From contig CBDFGQ010000007.1 of NCBI GenBank assembly GCA_965247295.1, forward strand, positions 124,001-188,000: DNA of 64,000 nucleotides, in the 5' to 3' direction. The DNA is from CBDFGQ01 sp965247295. GTDB taxonomy: Bacteria; Chloroflexota; Dehalococcoidia; Lucifugimonadales; JAGWBF01. Of the stretch, positions 50,437-58,619 are shown one piece after another (within the stretch, counting starts at the first letter, position 1; every line of letters begins with the position of its first letter). The notes below the pieces were generated by a model. That model was not told where the DNA came from. It made no database searches and saw only the letters and a program-made list of their open reading frames with translations. Both the position numbers and the translations under genes were made by a program.

Positions 50437-50733
50437 ATGCCTGAAGACGCGGTGAAAGCAGCTCCGGACAACTATAAGCCTCTACTGGAAAACGACAGAG
50501 TGAGGGTGCTGGAGTACCGCGATAAGCCCGGCAACAAGACCACCATGCATTCGCATCCAGCCATCGTCGCTTACCCTATGCGTGACGGCAAGTTCAGGTT
50601 CACTATGCCCGACGGTCAGAGCATGGAGATAGAGGTGAAGGCCGGTGAGCCGATGTACATGGACGCCCACTCCCACAGCACGGAAAACGTGGGCACCAGC
50701 GACGGCCACGTCCTGCTTATCGAGCTGAAATAG
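50437..50733 (+). CDS. Small cupin-fold protein
   Basis: 98-residue single-domain cupin. Metal-type motif 1: TTMHSHPAIVAYPMRDGKF; motif 2: PMYMDAHSHSTENVGTSDG, with His residues in both. It starts APDNYKPLLENDRVRVLEY, usual for this subgroup. Probably a metal-binding sensor or small enzyme; substrate unknown. AAAAAGGAGGAG precedes ATG 50437. Confidence 0.85.
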   Translation: MPEDAVKAAPDNYKPLLENDRVRVLEYRDKPGNKTTMHSHPAIVAYPMRDGKFRFTMPDGQSMEIEVKAGEPMYMDAHSHSTENVGTSDGHVLLIELK

Positions 50734-50782
50734 CGCGACAGACGTCAGTGTGGGCGTCCCCGTCATGACCAATCAGCCGCGG

Positions 50783-50811
50783 TTGACAGCCTCTCTGGCG
50801 CAAACTATAAT
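50783..50811 (+). promoter_or_regulatory. Consensus promoter of the cobalamin locus
   Basis: TTGACA at 50783-50788 and TATAAT at 50806-50811 with a 17-base spacer: a full consensus sigma-70 type promoter. It is followed directly by the cobalamin riboswitch leader. Confidence 0.85.
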
Positions 50812-50845
50812 AGCGTCGATTTACGCACCTTACAAAATGCAATGC

Positions 50846-51071
50846 TGTGTCCTGGGCACCGTAGAGGTTTAATAGGGAAGTCGGTATGAGTCCGACGCGG
50901 TAGCGCCACTGTTAACGGGGAGCCGGCCGGCGTCTACCCCCAAGCTCGGTCCCCTGGGAGCTGGTCTTCCAGAGGGCCCGGTCAGGTATAGGGGGTTAAC
51001 GTATCGTCACTGTCCCACGTGGGATGGGAAGGCATCGGCAGGCGATGAACCGTGAGCCAGGAGACCTACCC
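50846..51071 (+). promoter_or_regulatory. Cobalamin riboswitch
   Basis: Leader RNA with the conserved cobalamin aptamer. The core reads TTTAATAGGGAAGTCGGTAT from 50868 (TAATAGGGAA motif), then TCCGACGCGG and the CGCCACTGTTAACGGGGAGC block, and the B12 box at the 3' end GAGCCAGGAGACCTACCC (about 51054-51071). Between these lies an extended arm of roughly 100 bases. It sits between the consensus promoter and a terminator before cobB. Adenosylcobalamin or a related corrinoid would favour termination and lower expression of the synthesis and uptake genes. Confidence 0.93.
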
Positions 51072-51237
51072 AGGAACATGGAGACCTACTCTGCGCAGAA
51101 CAGAGGCGGCTCCGGCGTCATCGGCCTGCCGTAGGACGAGGCCGTGACGCACAAAGAGTAGCTTTTAACCTGAGCATAGGGGTGGTACACGGGGGGCCTT
51201 AGCCGTCCGGTCCATTCCTCTGTTCCCAAGGTGAGAT

Positions 51238-51273
51238 GACCCCCGCGCAAGTAGGCCGGGGGTCTTGTTTTTT
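51238..51273 (+). terminator. Riboswitch expression-platform terminator
   Basis: Stem GACCCCCG (51238-51245) / CGGGGGTC (51257-51264), loop of 11, followed by TTGTTTTTT (51265-51273). It lies about 165 bases after the aptamer and 53 bases before cobB, the right place to be the ligand-controlled terminator. Confidence 0.8.
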
Positions 51274-51325
51274 GTGGAAGGTAAGCACAGACAAGTTCAG
51301 ATTATGAGGAGCTAGAAGGGACCGG

Positions 51326-52705
51326 ATGAGCGACATCCCTACAGTTGTCATCGCCGGCGTGCGCAGTGGTGTGGGCAAGACCACCGTTGCTACCGGCATC
51401 ATGGGCGCTTTCGCCAGGAAGGGGTACAGAGTTCAGCCCTTCAAGGCGGGCCCCGACTACATCGACCCCTCCTACCACCGGGTGGCCTGTGGCGTGCCGA
51501 GCCGGAACCTGGACACCTGGCTGCTGTCTAACGGAGTGGTGGTGGAGTTGTTCCGAAGGGCGGGCGCCGGTTGCGACCTGGCCGTGGTGGAGGGCGTCAT
51601 GGGCCTCTTCGATGGCCACTCGAGCTTGGCAGAGGCCGGGTCCACTGCGGAGCTTGCCAAAACCCTGGGAGCCCCCGTCATCCTGGTCGCCGACGCCTCC
51701 AAGGTGGGGCGGAGCGTCGCGGCGGAGGTGCTTGGGTACCAGCGTTTCGACCCCTGCCTGAGGATAGCCGGTGTGATACTCAACGGCGTGGCCGGCCCCC
51801 ATCACCTGGATTTTTGTAAGCCCCAGGTGGAGGCCACCACCGGGCTGCCGGTCCTGGGCTACATGCCCTACCGGGACGATTTGCGCCAGCCGGAGCGCCA
51901 CCTGGGCCTAGTCCCGACGGTGGAAGGCACCGTGGTGCGGGACTGGTACGATCGGCTGGTGGCGCAGGTGCGGGAGACCATCGACCTGGAGAAGGTGTTG
52001 GGAATAGCCCGTGAGGCACGTGTCCCGGCGCCAGAGCGGTCGGTATACCCGCCGGGCCCAATGCCAAAGCGGGCCGCTATCGCGGTGGCAATGGATAAGG
52101 CCTTCAGCTTCTACTACCAGGACTCACTGGACCTGCTGGAGGCCTGGGGCGCGGAGCTGGTGCCCTTCAGCCCACTGGTCGACGACCGGCTGCCCGAGGG
52201 CTGCGGTGGAGTCTATATCGGAGGGGGCTTCCCCGAGATGTACGTCCGGGAGCTGGCGGAAAACGTGGCGATGGTGGAGGCCCTCCAGCAGGCGGCCCAG
52301 CGCGGCGTCCCCATATATGGAGAGTGCGGCGGGCTGATGTACCTGGGAGAGAGCCTGGAGGACTTTGAGGGAGCGAAGCATCGTATGGTCGGTCTCATTC
52401 CCGTGTCATCTTCCATGCCGGGAAACCAACTGGTACTGGGCTATCGTGAGCTGGAGTCGCTGCGGGATGGGCCCCTTCTGCCCCGAGGTGGGCGAGTCAG
52501 GGGCCACGAGTTTCACTGGTCCGTCCAAGAAGGGGACCCCTCACAAGGAAACGCCCTGTACGCCGTGCTCGACCAGGGGGGCCGCCTGGAGGGGTTCCAC
52601 TCGGGCAGCGTCTGGGCCTCCTACGTACATCTCCATCTGGGAAGCGATCCTTCCCTGGCGCCCAGGTTCGTGGAGAGCTGCGCCGGGAAACCGGTGCCGA
52701 GGTAG
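51326..52705 (+). CDS. cobB: Cobyrinate a,c-diamide synthase
   Basis: ATP- and glutamine-dependent amidation of the a and c carboxylates of cobyrinate (CobB/CbiA). 459 residues: P-loop GVRSGVGKTT at 11-20, KAGPDYIDPSYH, VVEGVMGLFDG; the C-terminal class I glutaminase has the Cys in PIYGECGGLMYLG and the late GHEFHWS. First structural gene after the riboswitch. ATG 51326, preceded by GGGACCGG. Confidence 0.96.
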   Translation: MSDIPTVVIAGVRSGVGKTTVATGIMGAFARKGYRVQPFKAGPDYIDPSYHRVACGVPSRNLDTWLLSNGVVVELFRRAGAGCDLAVVEGVMGLFDGHSSLAEAGSTAELAKTLGAPVILVADASKVGRSVAAEVLGYQRFDPCLRIAGVILNGVAGPHHLDFCKPQVEATTGLPVLGYMPYRDDLRQPERHLGLVPTVEGTVVRDWYDRLVAQVRETIDLEKVLGIAREARVPAPERSVYPPGPMPKRAAIAVAMDKAFSFYYQDSLDLLEAWGAELVPFSPLVDDRLPEGCGGVYIGGGFPEMYVRELAENVAMVEALQQAAQRGVPIYGECGGLMYLGESLEDFEGAKHRMVGLIPVSSSMPGNQLVLGYRELESLRDGPLLPRGGRVRGHEFHWSVQEGDPSQGNALYAVLDQGGRLEGFHSGSVWASYVHLHLGSDPSLAPRFVESCAGKPVPR

Positions 52706-52806
52706 ATGATATCCAGAGATGCACCGCTGTGGTTTGACGTGCCTGGCCTGAGCTCGGCGAAGGACGGCCATCGTGGGTTCTTTAAAAATAATTGAGGAGC
52801 GCAGTG

Positions 52807-53913
52807 ATGGGACTGTACAGTTTGGGTAGAAGACTGGTGGGGCTTCATCTGCCCGCCCTTATGGTCGGCGTCGCCCTGCTGCTGGCACTGGCGGCAGCCT
52901 GCGGAGAGGGCGACACGCCCACACCTCTGGTGATCGAGAAACAGGTGGTGGTGGAAAAGGAGGTGGTGAAAGAGGTACCCAAAGAAGTGGTGGTGGAGAA
53001 GGAGGTGGAGAAGGAGGTTGTTAAAGAGGTGCCGGTGGTTGTCGTGGTGACTCCCACTATGGCCCCCACTCCCACTCCAGCCGCTTTTCCCGTGGTGATT
53101 ATCGACAGCAACGGGGACGAAGTCGTCTTCGAGGAGCCCCCGCAGCGTATCGTAGCAATGGACTCGGCGGTGGTGGAGTTTTTGTACGCAATTGGAGAGG
53201 GGCACCGGATAGTGGGGGTCCACGACTTCGTCTCATATCCGCCGGAGGCCGACGACATTCCCAGGATAGGGAGCGCCTTTAACATCAACTACGAAAAGGT
53301 GCTGGAGAGGGAGCCCGACCTGGTCTCTCACTTTCAAGACAGCGCAATTCCCGATCTGAAGAAGCTGGGGCCAAAGGTGCTTTACATGGAAACGCCTGCC
53401 ACACTGAGCGGGATCTCGGACCAGATCCGCATGTGGGGCCGGATAACGGGTAGCGTCGAAGCGGCGGAGCGGGTGGTCACAGATGTGGAGAGCAGGATTC
53501 AGGTGGTGTTGGACAAGCTGTCGGTCCTTCAGGAGGGACCTCGGGTATTCCACGATGATTCCCTGCTCTACACTCGGGGCCCCGATACTATATTGGGCGA
53601 GGTCTACACCCTCTTGAAGGCGAAGAACATCGCCCACGACATATCGGGCTATAAGCAGCTGAGTCCCGAGGTGGTCGTAGAGAGGGACCCCGAGGTCATA
53701 ATCACCACCTTTCCGCCGAGGGTACCGGAGTTTATGGATGATCCTGCCTTCAAGGGTGTGACCGCTATAAAGGAAGACCGAGTAGAGGTGGTCCAACCGG
53801 ATGGGCTGGTCAGCGTTTTCGGTACAAGGTTCGTGGAAGGGATAGAGCTGCTGGCCCACCTACTGCACCCGGACCTGTTCCCGGAGAACCCACAGGAGTC
53901 GAGGGCAAAATAG
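52807..53913 (+). CDS. btuF: Corrinoid ABC transporter substrate-binding lipoprotein
   Basis: BtuF/FhuD-type periplasmic-binding lipoprotein (fold type III). Signal helix LPALMVGVALLLALAA with lipobox LAAAC, then a charged low-complexity linker of about 40 residues built from VEKEVVKEVP-like units, PTPTP, and the binding domain from about residue 90 (EEPPQRIVAMDSAVVEFLYA, RIGSAFNINYEKVLEREPDL). ATG 52807 follows GAGGAG. Substrate assigned from context: inside the riboswitch-linked cobalamin run and next to FecCD permease and ATPase genes. Confidence 0.88.
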   Translation: MGLYSLGRRLVGLHLPALMVGVALLLALAAACGEGDTPTPLVIEKQVVVEKEVVKEVPKEVVVEKEVEKEVVKEVPVVVVVTPTMAPTPTPAAFPVVIIDSNGDEVVFEEPPQRIVAMDSAVVEFLYAIGEGHRIVGVHDFVSYPPEADDIPRIGSAFNINYEKVLEREPDLVSHFQDSAIPDLKKLGPKVLYMETPATLSGISDQIRMWGRITGSVEAAERVVTDVESRIQVVLDKLSVLQEGPRVFHDDSLLYTRGPDTILGEVYTLLKAKNIAHDISGYKQLSPEVVVERDPEVIITTFPPRVPEFMDDPAFKGVTAIKEDRVEVVQPDGLVSVFGTRFVEGIELLAHLLHPDLFPENPQESRAK

Positions 53914-53914
53914 C

Positions 53915-55012
53915 ATGGGTCTGCCCTTTTCCATCGGCGCTACTAGAGCATCGGCGCGAGAACACAGACTGTCGTCTCAGCGCGGTTTACTGGCTTTTCC
54001 GTGGTGGCACCTGGCCATCGGTGCGGTGGTGGTTATTCTCATCGGGGTGATCGCCATTGGGGTAGGCTCGGTGTATGTGCCTCCTATCACCACGGCGAAG
54101 ATCCTGGCTGTCAGACTGCCCTTCGTGGCGATAGACACCGATTGGCCAAATAGCTGGGACGCCATAATATGGCAGATCCGGTTTCCCAGGATCGTGCTTG
54201 CCGGGCTCGTTGGGGGATGTCTGGCGATCTCCGGGGCCACGTATCAAGGGCTGTTTCGCAACCCCCTGGCCGATCCGTATCTTATAGGGGTGTCGGCTGG
54301 GGCGGGGTTGGGGGCCACCATCGTGCTCATCACCAGCGTGCCGGTCTATTACCACGGCCTCAGCGTGCTGCCGGTGGCGGCTTTCGCGGGGGCCATCCTG
54401 GCGGTTACCCTGGCTTACACCGTGGCAAGGCGGTCCGGTGGGCTTCCCCTTTCCACCCTCATATTGGCGGGAGTAGCCATCGGCTACATGGCCGCCGCGA
54501 TGATGAGCTTTTTGATGATACGGAGTGACTCGGACGTACGGCCCGTGTTGGCCTGGCTCCTGGGAGGCTTCAGTGGCGCTCAGTGGCGGGACGTCTACAT
54601 AGTGCTGCCTTACCTGGTGCCAGGGTTCGTGATAATGATGGCCTATGGGCGGATACTCAACATGTTCCAGCTGAATGAGGAGGAGGCGAGGCAGCTGGGC
54701 GTGAATGTGGAACGGACCAAGCTCATTCTCATCGTCCTGGCTTCCCTCACCACGGCGGCGGCGGTATCGGTGAGCGGCCTCATCGGGTTTGTGGGGCTGA
54801 TAGCGCCCCACGCCGTGAGGTTAGTGTGGGGCTACGACCATCGATTTCTCCTGCCCATGGCCCTCCTTGCCGGGGCGGGTTTCCTGGTGGTGGCAGACCT
54901 GGTCGCCCGGACCGTGGTGAGCCCCAGCGAGCTGCCCGTGGGGGTGGTGACGGCCTTTTGCGGGGCGCCCTTCTTCCTGTACCTGCTGAGGCGGAGGGGG
55001 GCGGTGGTATGA
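53915..55012 (+). CDS. btuC: Corrinoid ABC transporter permease
   Basis: FecCD-family permease with about ten TM helices, 365 residues. Motifs: IRFPRIVLAGLVGGCLAISG, FRNPLADPYLIGVSAGAGLG, LAWLLGGFSGAQWRDV and VGLIAPHAVRLVWGYDHRFL. It starts one base after the btuF stop and overlaps the ATPase gene by four bases (ATGA). Forms the membrane channel of the BtuFCD-type importer. Confidence 0.93.
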   Translation: MGLPFSIGATRASAREHRLSSQRGLLAFPWWHLAIGAVVVILIGVIAIGVGSVYVPPITTAKILAVRLPFVAIDTDWPNSWDAIIWQIRFPRIVLAGLVGGCLAISGATYQGLFRNPLADPYLIGVSAGAGLGATIVLITSVPVYYHGLSVLPVAAFAGAILAVTLAYTVARRSGGLPLSTLILAGVAIGYMAAAMMSFLMIRSDSDVRPVLAWLLGGFSGAQWRDVYIVLPYLVPGFVIMMAYGRILNMFQLNEEEARQLGVNVERTKLILIVLASLTTAAAVSVSGLIGFVGLIAPHAVRLVWGYDHRFLLPMALLAGAGFLVVADLVARTVVSPSELPVGVVTAFCGAPFFLYLLRRRGAVV

Positions 55013-55881
55013 GTCGTATGTCCGTGGGGCTTCAGGGGCCTCCGATAAGGGCCACCGACATCCGGTTTTCATACGATGGGCGGGAGATACTCCGGGGCAT
55101 TAACCTTCAGGCCGAGCTGGGAGAGACCTTGGGCCTGGTGGGCCCCAACGGCTCCGGGAAGACCACTTTCCTCAGGATCGTCAGTGGCGGGCTGACTCCA
55201 GCCCGGGGCAAAGTATATGTCAACGGCACCGAGCTTCCCTCTTTAAGACCCAGGGACAGGGCCAGGCTGGTGGCGATGGTACATCAGAACCCCGCCATCC
55301 CCGTCGGTTTCACCGCCCAGGAAGTGGTGATGATGGGCAGAAATCCCCACCTGGGTCTCCTCCAATGGGAGGGACCCAAGGATGCAGAGGTTTGCCGTCG
55401 GGCAATGGAATACACAGAGACCTGGCAATTTGCCTCTCGCCTGGTATCATCTTTATCGGGGGGGGAGCTGCAGCGGGTGTTCATCGCCCGGGCGCTTGCC
55501 CAGGAGACGCCGGTGCTCATTCTGGATGAGCCCACGGCCCATCTGGACATCAGCTACCAGACAGGTATCCTCGACATGATAGAGAGAATACGAAGGGAAA
55601 CCAGCGTCACTGTCCTGATGGCCATGCACGACCTGACGCTGGCGGCCCAGTATTGCAGCCGGATCGCGGCCCTGTATCAGGGTAACATCCACTCCTTTGG
55701 GACACCTTCCGAGGTCCTGACGGAGGAAGTGGTCTCCAAGGTCTTTAGCGCCCCGGTTTCCATAGTGGAGCACCCGGTCCACAAGACCCCGGTAGTGCTA
55801 CCGGTGGGAAGCGCCGTGAACGTCACTTCCCGGGCGACCGCCCCGCCGGCCGAGGGACCGGAGAAGGTCGATAGCGGATAG
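55009..55881 (+). CDS. btuD: Corrinoid ABC transporter ATP-binding protein
   Basis: ABC ATPase, 290 residues: Walker A VGPNGSGKTTFLR, Q-loop VHQNPAIPVGF, signature LSGGELQRVFIARAL, Walker B VLILDEPTAHLD and switch His in MAMHDLTLAAQY. A C-terminal extension of about 50 residues follows the FecE-like domain. ATG 55009 overlaps the permease stop; upstream open frame is antifunctional overlap with btuC and not family-like. Confidence 0.94.
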   Translation: MSRMSVGLQGPPIRATDIRFSYDGREILRGINLQAELGETLGLVGPNGSGKTTFLRIVSGGLTPARGKVYVNGTELPSLRPRDRARLVAMVHQNPAIPVGFTAQEVVMMGRNPHLGLLQWEGPKDAEVCRRAMEYTETWQFASRLVSSLSGGELQRVFIARALAQETPVLILDEPTAHLDISYQTGILDMIERIRRETSVTVLMAMHDLTLAAQYCSRIAALYQGNIHSFGTPSEVLTEEVVSKVFSAPVSIVEHPVHKTPVVLPVGSAVNVTSRATAPPAEGPEKVDSG

Positions 55882-55998
55882 CAGGCCATCGGAGATACTC
55901 GCAGACTGTAAGTGTTTGCCGAGTAAGGGGTGGTAGGGAAGACTCGGCACCTGGGTGGGGAGGGACGCCAAGGGACTATCCTTCGCAAAGGGGGCGAC

Positions 55999-56565
55999 AT
56001 GGTTGAGAGTGAGATTGAAAACCATCAGCCGGTCAAGGGTCCGAGGGTCAAGAAAGGCCTGGTGATAGTAAACACGGGAAACGGAAAGGGGAAGACCACT
56101 GCGGCGATGGGGGTGCTCTTCCGGGCCTGGGGCCGGGATGTGCGGGTCATCATGCTTCAGTTCATCAAGCACACGGGGGCCAGGTTTGGCGAGCAACGCG
56201 CCGCCGAGAAGATCGGAGTGGACATCCTGGCCTACGGCGACGGCTTCACCTGGCGCTCCAAAGACATGGACCATACCGAAGCCATGGCACAGGAGCAATG
56301 GGAGGTGTGCAAGGAGAAGATTAACTCCGGGCAGTACGACCTGGTGGTCCTGGATGAGTTCACCTACACCATGCACTTCGGTTGGATAGCTGTAGAAGAC
56401 GTGATCGAGGCCCTCAAGAATCGCCCCAAGGACCTTCACGTAATCATAACGGGCCGAAACGCGCCCCAGGAGCTTATAGACTACGCCGACCTTGTCACGG
56501 AGATGCAGGTCATCAAGCACCCCTACCAGCAGGGTATCAAGGCGCAGCCCGGCATCGAATTTTAG
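55999..56565 (+). CDS. cobO: Cob(I)yrinic acid a,c-diamide adenosyltransferase
   Basis: CobO/CobA/BtuR-type corrinoid adenosyltransferase. 188 residues from ATG 55999 (GGGGGCG before it): P-loop VNTGNGKGKTTAAMGVLF, VIMLQFIKHTGARFGEQ, YDLVVLDEFTYTMHFGWI and VIITGRNAPQELIDYADLVT. Adenosylates the intermediate made by CobB and also salvaged cobinamide. The fold is unrelated to the PduO-type enzyme at 40.4 kb. Confidence 0.95.
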   Translation: MVESEIENHQPVKGPRVKKGLVIVNTGNGKGKTTAAMGVLFRAWGRDVRVIMLQFIKHTGARFGEQRAAEKIGVDILAYGDGFTWRSKDMDHTEAMAQEQWEVCKEKINSGQYDLVVLDEFTYTMHFGWIAVEDVIEALKNRPKDLHVIITGRNAPQELIDYADLVTEMQVIKHPYQQGIKAQPGIEF

Positions 56566-56648
56566 CCACCGATGCCCCCACCGGTTCCGCTTGGGGCACC
56601 TCCACGGGACCGGGTAGCGGGGCAAATGCGCGCACATGGAGAATACCG

Positions 56649-57719
56649 ATGGCCCTCGTCCCCCTAGAGCGAGTGGTTTCCCAAATCGGGCCGCTGGACC
56701 GTTCGGCCATGGCCCAGGCGAGACAGCGCCAGGCCACCCTGACCAAACCACAGGGTAGTCTGGGCCGCCTGGAGCAGCTCTCCATTCACCTGGCGGGAAT
56801 TTACGGGACTCCCATTCCCAAAATACGCCGCAAGGTGATCATCCTGGCCGCGGGGGACCATGGGGTAGTAGAGGAAGGGGTGAGCGCCTACCCTCAGGAT
56901 GTGACTCCCCAGATGGTGCTGAATTTTCTCAGGGGAGGCGCGGGCATAAACGTCCTGTCGCGACACGTGGGTGCGGAGGTAGTCGTGGTGGACGCCGGCG
57001 TTGCCGCCGATCTCCCTGAAAGTTCGCAGGTTCTCTCCGTCAAGCTGGGGCGAGGCACGAATAATATGGCCCGGGGCCCGGCGATGTCCCGCGCCCAGGC
57101 GGTGCGAAGCGTGGAGGAGGGAGCACGTATCGCCACGGAGCAGGCCGTCGCTGGAGCCGACCTGCTGGCGTTGGGGGATATGGGTATCGGCAACACCACC
57201 CCATCCAGTGCCATCACCGCCGCGATTACCGGCGTGGACCCCCAGGTGACGACCGGGACCGGGACGGGCATAACCAAGGAGGCGCTACGGCATAAGATCG
57301 ACGTGGTGAGGCGGTCGTTGGAAGTGAACCGGCCCGATCCCATGGACGGGATAGACGTGTTGGCGAAGGTCGGTGGCTATGAGATAGGCTTGCTGGCGGG
57401 CGTTGTGCTAGGGGGCGCGGCGAATCGGAGGCCCGTCCTGGTGGATGGCTTCATTTCCACCGCCGCCGCCCTAATCGCCCGCACCATATCTCCCGAGGCC
57501 CAGCCCTACCTGGTCGCCTCTCACCGGTCCGTGGAGCCCGGCCATCGGGCTGCCCTGTCGCACTTGAAGCTGCGACCCCTCCTGGACCTGAGGATGCGGC
57601 TCGGAGAGGGAACGGGTGCTGCCCTGGCGATGCATATAATCGAGGCCGCCGCCAAGTGTCTGGCGGAAATGTCCACCTTTGCTGAAGCGGGCGTATCAGA
57701 ACGCACCGAGGTGGAATGA
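56649..57719 (+). CDS. cobT: Nicotinate-nucleotide:dimethylbenzimidazole phosphoribosyltransferase
   Basis: Activates the lower-ligand base to its ribotide. 356 residues from ATG 56649: LTKPQGSLGRLEQLSIHLAG, ILAAGDHGVVEEGVSAYPQ, GDMGIGNTTPSSAI, GGYEIGLLAGVVLGGA, HRSVEPGHRAALSHLKLRPL and the catalytic Glu in RLGEGTGAALA. A normal CobT. The lower base actually used is not shown by the sequence. Confidence 0.96.
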   Translation: MALVPLERVVSQIGPLDRSAMAQARQRQATLTKPQGSLGRLEQLSIHLAGIYGTPIPKIRRKVIILAAGDHGVVEEGVSAYPQDVTPQMVLNFLRGGAGINVLSRHVGAEVVVVDAGVAADLPESSQVLSVKLGRGTNNMARGPAMSRAQAVRSVEEGARIATEQAVAGADLLALGDMGIGNTTPSSAITAAITGVDPQVTTGTGTGITKEALRHKIDVVRRSLEVNRPDPMDGIDVLAKVGGYEIGLLAGVVLGGAANRRPVLVDGFISTAAALIARTISPEAQPYLVASHRSVEPGHRAALSHLKLRPLLDLRMRLGEGTGAALAMHIIEAAAKCLAEMSTFAEAGVSERTEVE

Positions 57720-57813
57720 GTGGCACGAGGCAGACAGCGGATTCGCAGCGACTTCCAGGTCCTGCGGAGTACGATGCCCCCTGGAACGGGCGAAAAGGGG
57801 AGGTAGAGAGGCG

Positions 57814-58617
57814 CTGACAGCCCTTCTGACGGCCTTCAGCTTCCTGAGCATCCTGCCGGGCACGTGGAGGGTTCCCTCTCAGCGTCAGGTCAGCGATTCT
57901 CGCGCCTACTATCCCCTGGTGGGCCTGACAATGGGCGGGCTCCTGGTGGGGCTGGACGCGGGCTTCAGCAGGATCGTGCCACAGTACCTGACCAGCGCCA
58001 TCCTTGTGGTGGCCCTTGTCGTTGCTACCCGTGGCCTGCACCTAGACGGGTTGATGGACCTTTGTGATGGCCTACTGGGCGGCCACAACAGCGAGAGCCG
58101 TCTGAAGATCATGCGGGACCCCCACGTCGGGGCATTTGCCGTCGCGGGCGCCCTTTGCATCATCCTCCTCAAATGGACGGCTCTGTTGTCCCTCTTGTCC
58201 CTGGAAGATTCCAGTAATGACCTACCCTGGCGGGGGCTGGTCATCCTTCTGTTCCCCATACTTTCCAGATGGGGCATGGCGTTGCAGCTGTCGTCCTTCC
58301 ATTATGCCAGGGACCGTGGATTGGGGTCCGCATTCCACCAGGACGGCCCTTACCTCCTTGCCACCCTTCTGGCCGCAACCACGGCCCTTGCTGCCTCCCT
58401 CGTTGTCGCGGGATTGGGGGGCGTCCTTCTCTTCCTTGTGGCTACCGCTCTGGCGTGGCTGATGGGTAAGGGCATAGGTGCCCTCCTGGGAGGTCTGACC
58501 GGGGACGCTTACGGAGCCAGCAACGAGATCATCGAGGTGGTGGTACTGGTCACGGCTGTGGCTCTGATGCCACATGGACTCATCACACCCCTCCATGAGC
58601 TGCTGGGAGGGTCCTAG
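57814..58617 (+). CDS. cobS: Adenosylcobinamide-GDP ribazoletransferase (cobalamin synthase)
   Basis: Integral membrane enzyme joining adenosylcobinamide-GDP with alpha-ribazole. About 268 residues with six or more helices; the conserved RGLHLDGLMDLCDGLLGG and MRDPHVGAFAVAGA are present. The family-like part begins LTALLTAFSFLSILPGTW. The only standard start in frame is TTG 57679, which has a poor ribosome site, overlaps cobT by 41 bases and adds 45 unrelated residues. A CTG at 57814 has GGGGAGG ten bases upstream and starts exactly at the domain, so I prefer it. cbiB follows after 2 bases. Confidence 0.88.
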   Translation: MTALLTAFSFLSILPGTWRVPSQRQVSDSRAYYPLVGLTMGGLLVGLDAGFSRIVPQYLTSAILVVALVVATRGLHLDGLMDLCDGLLGGHNSESRLKIMRDPHVGAFAVAGALCIILLKWTALLSLLSLEDSSNDLPWRGLVILLFPILSRWGMALQLSSFHYARDRGLGSAFHQDGPYLLATLLAATTALAASLVVAGLGGVLLFLVATALAWLMGKGIGALLGGLTGDAYGASNEIIEVVVLVTAVALMPHGLITPLHELLGGS

Positions 58618-58619
58618 CG

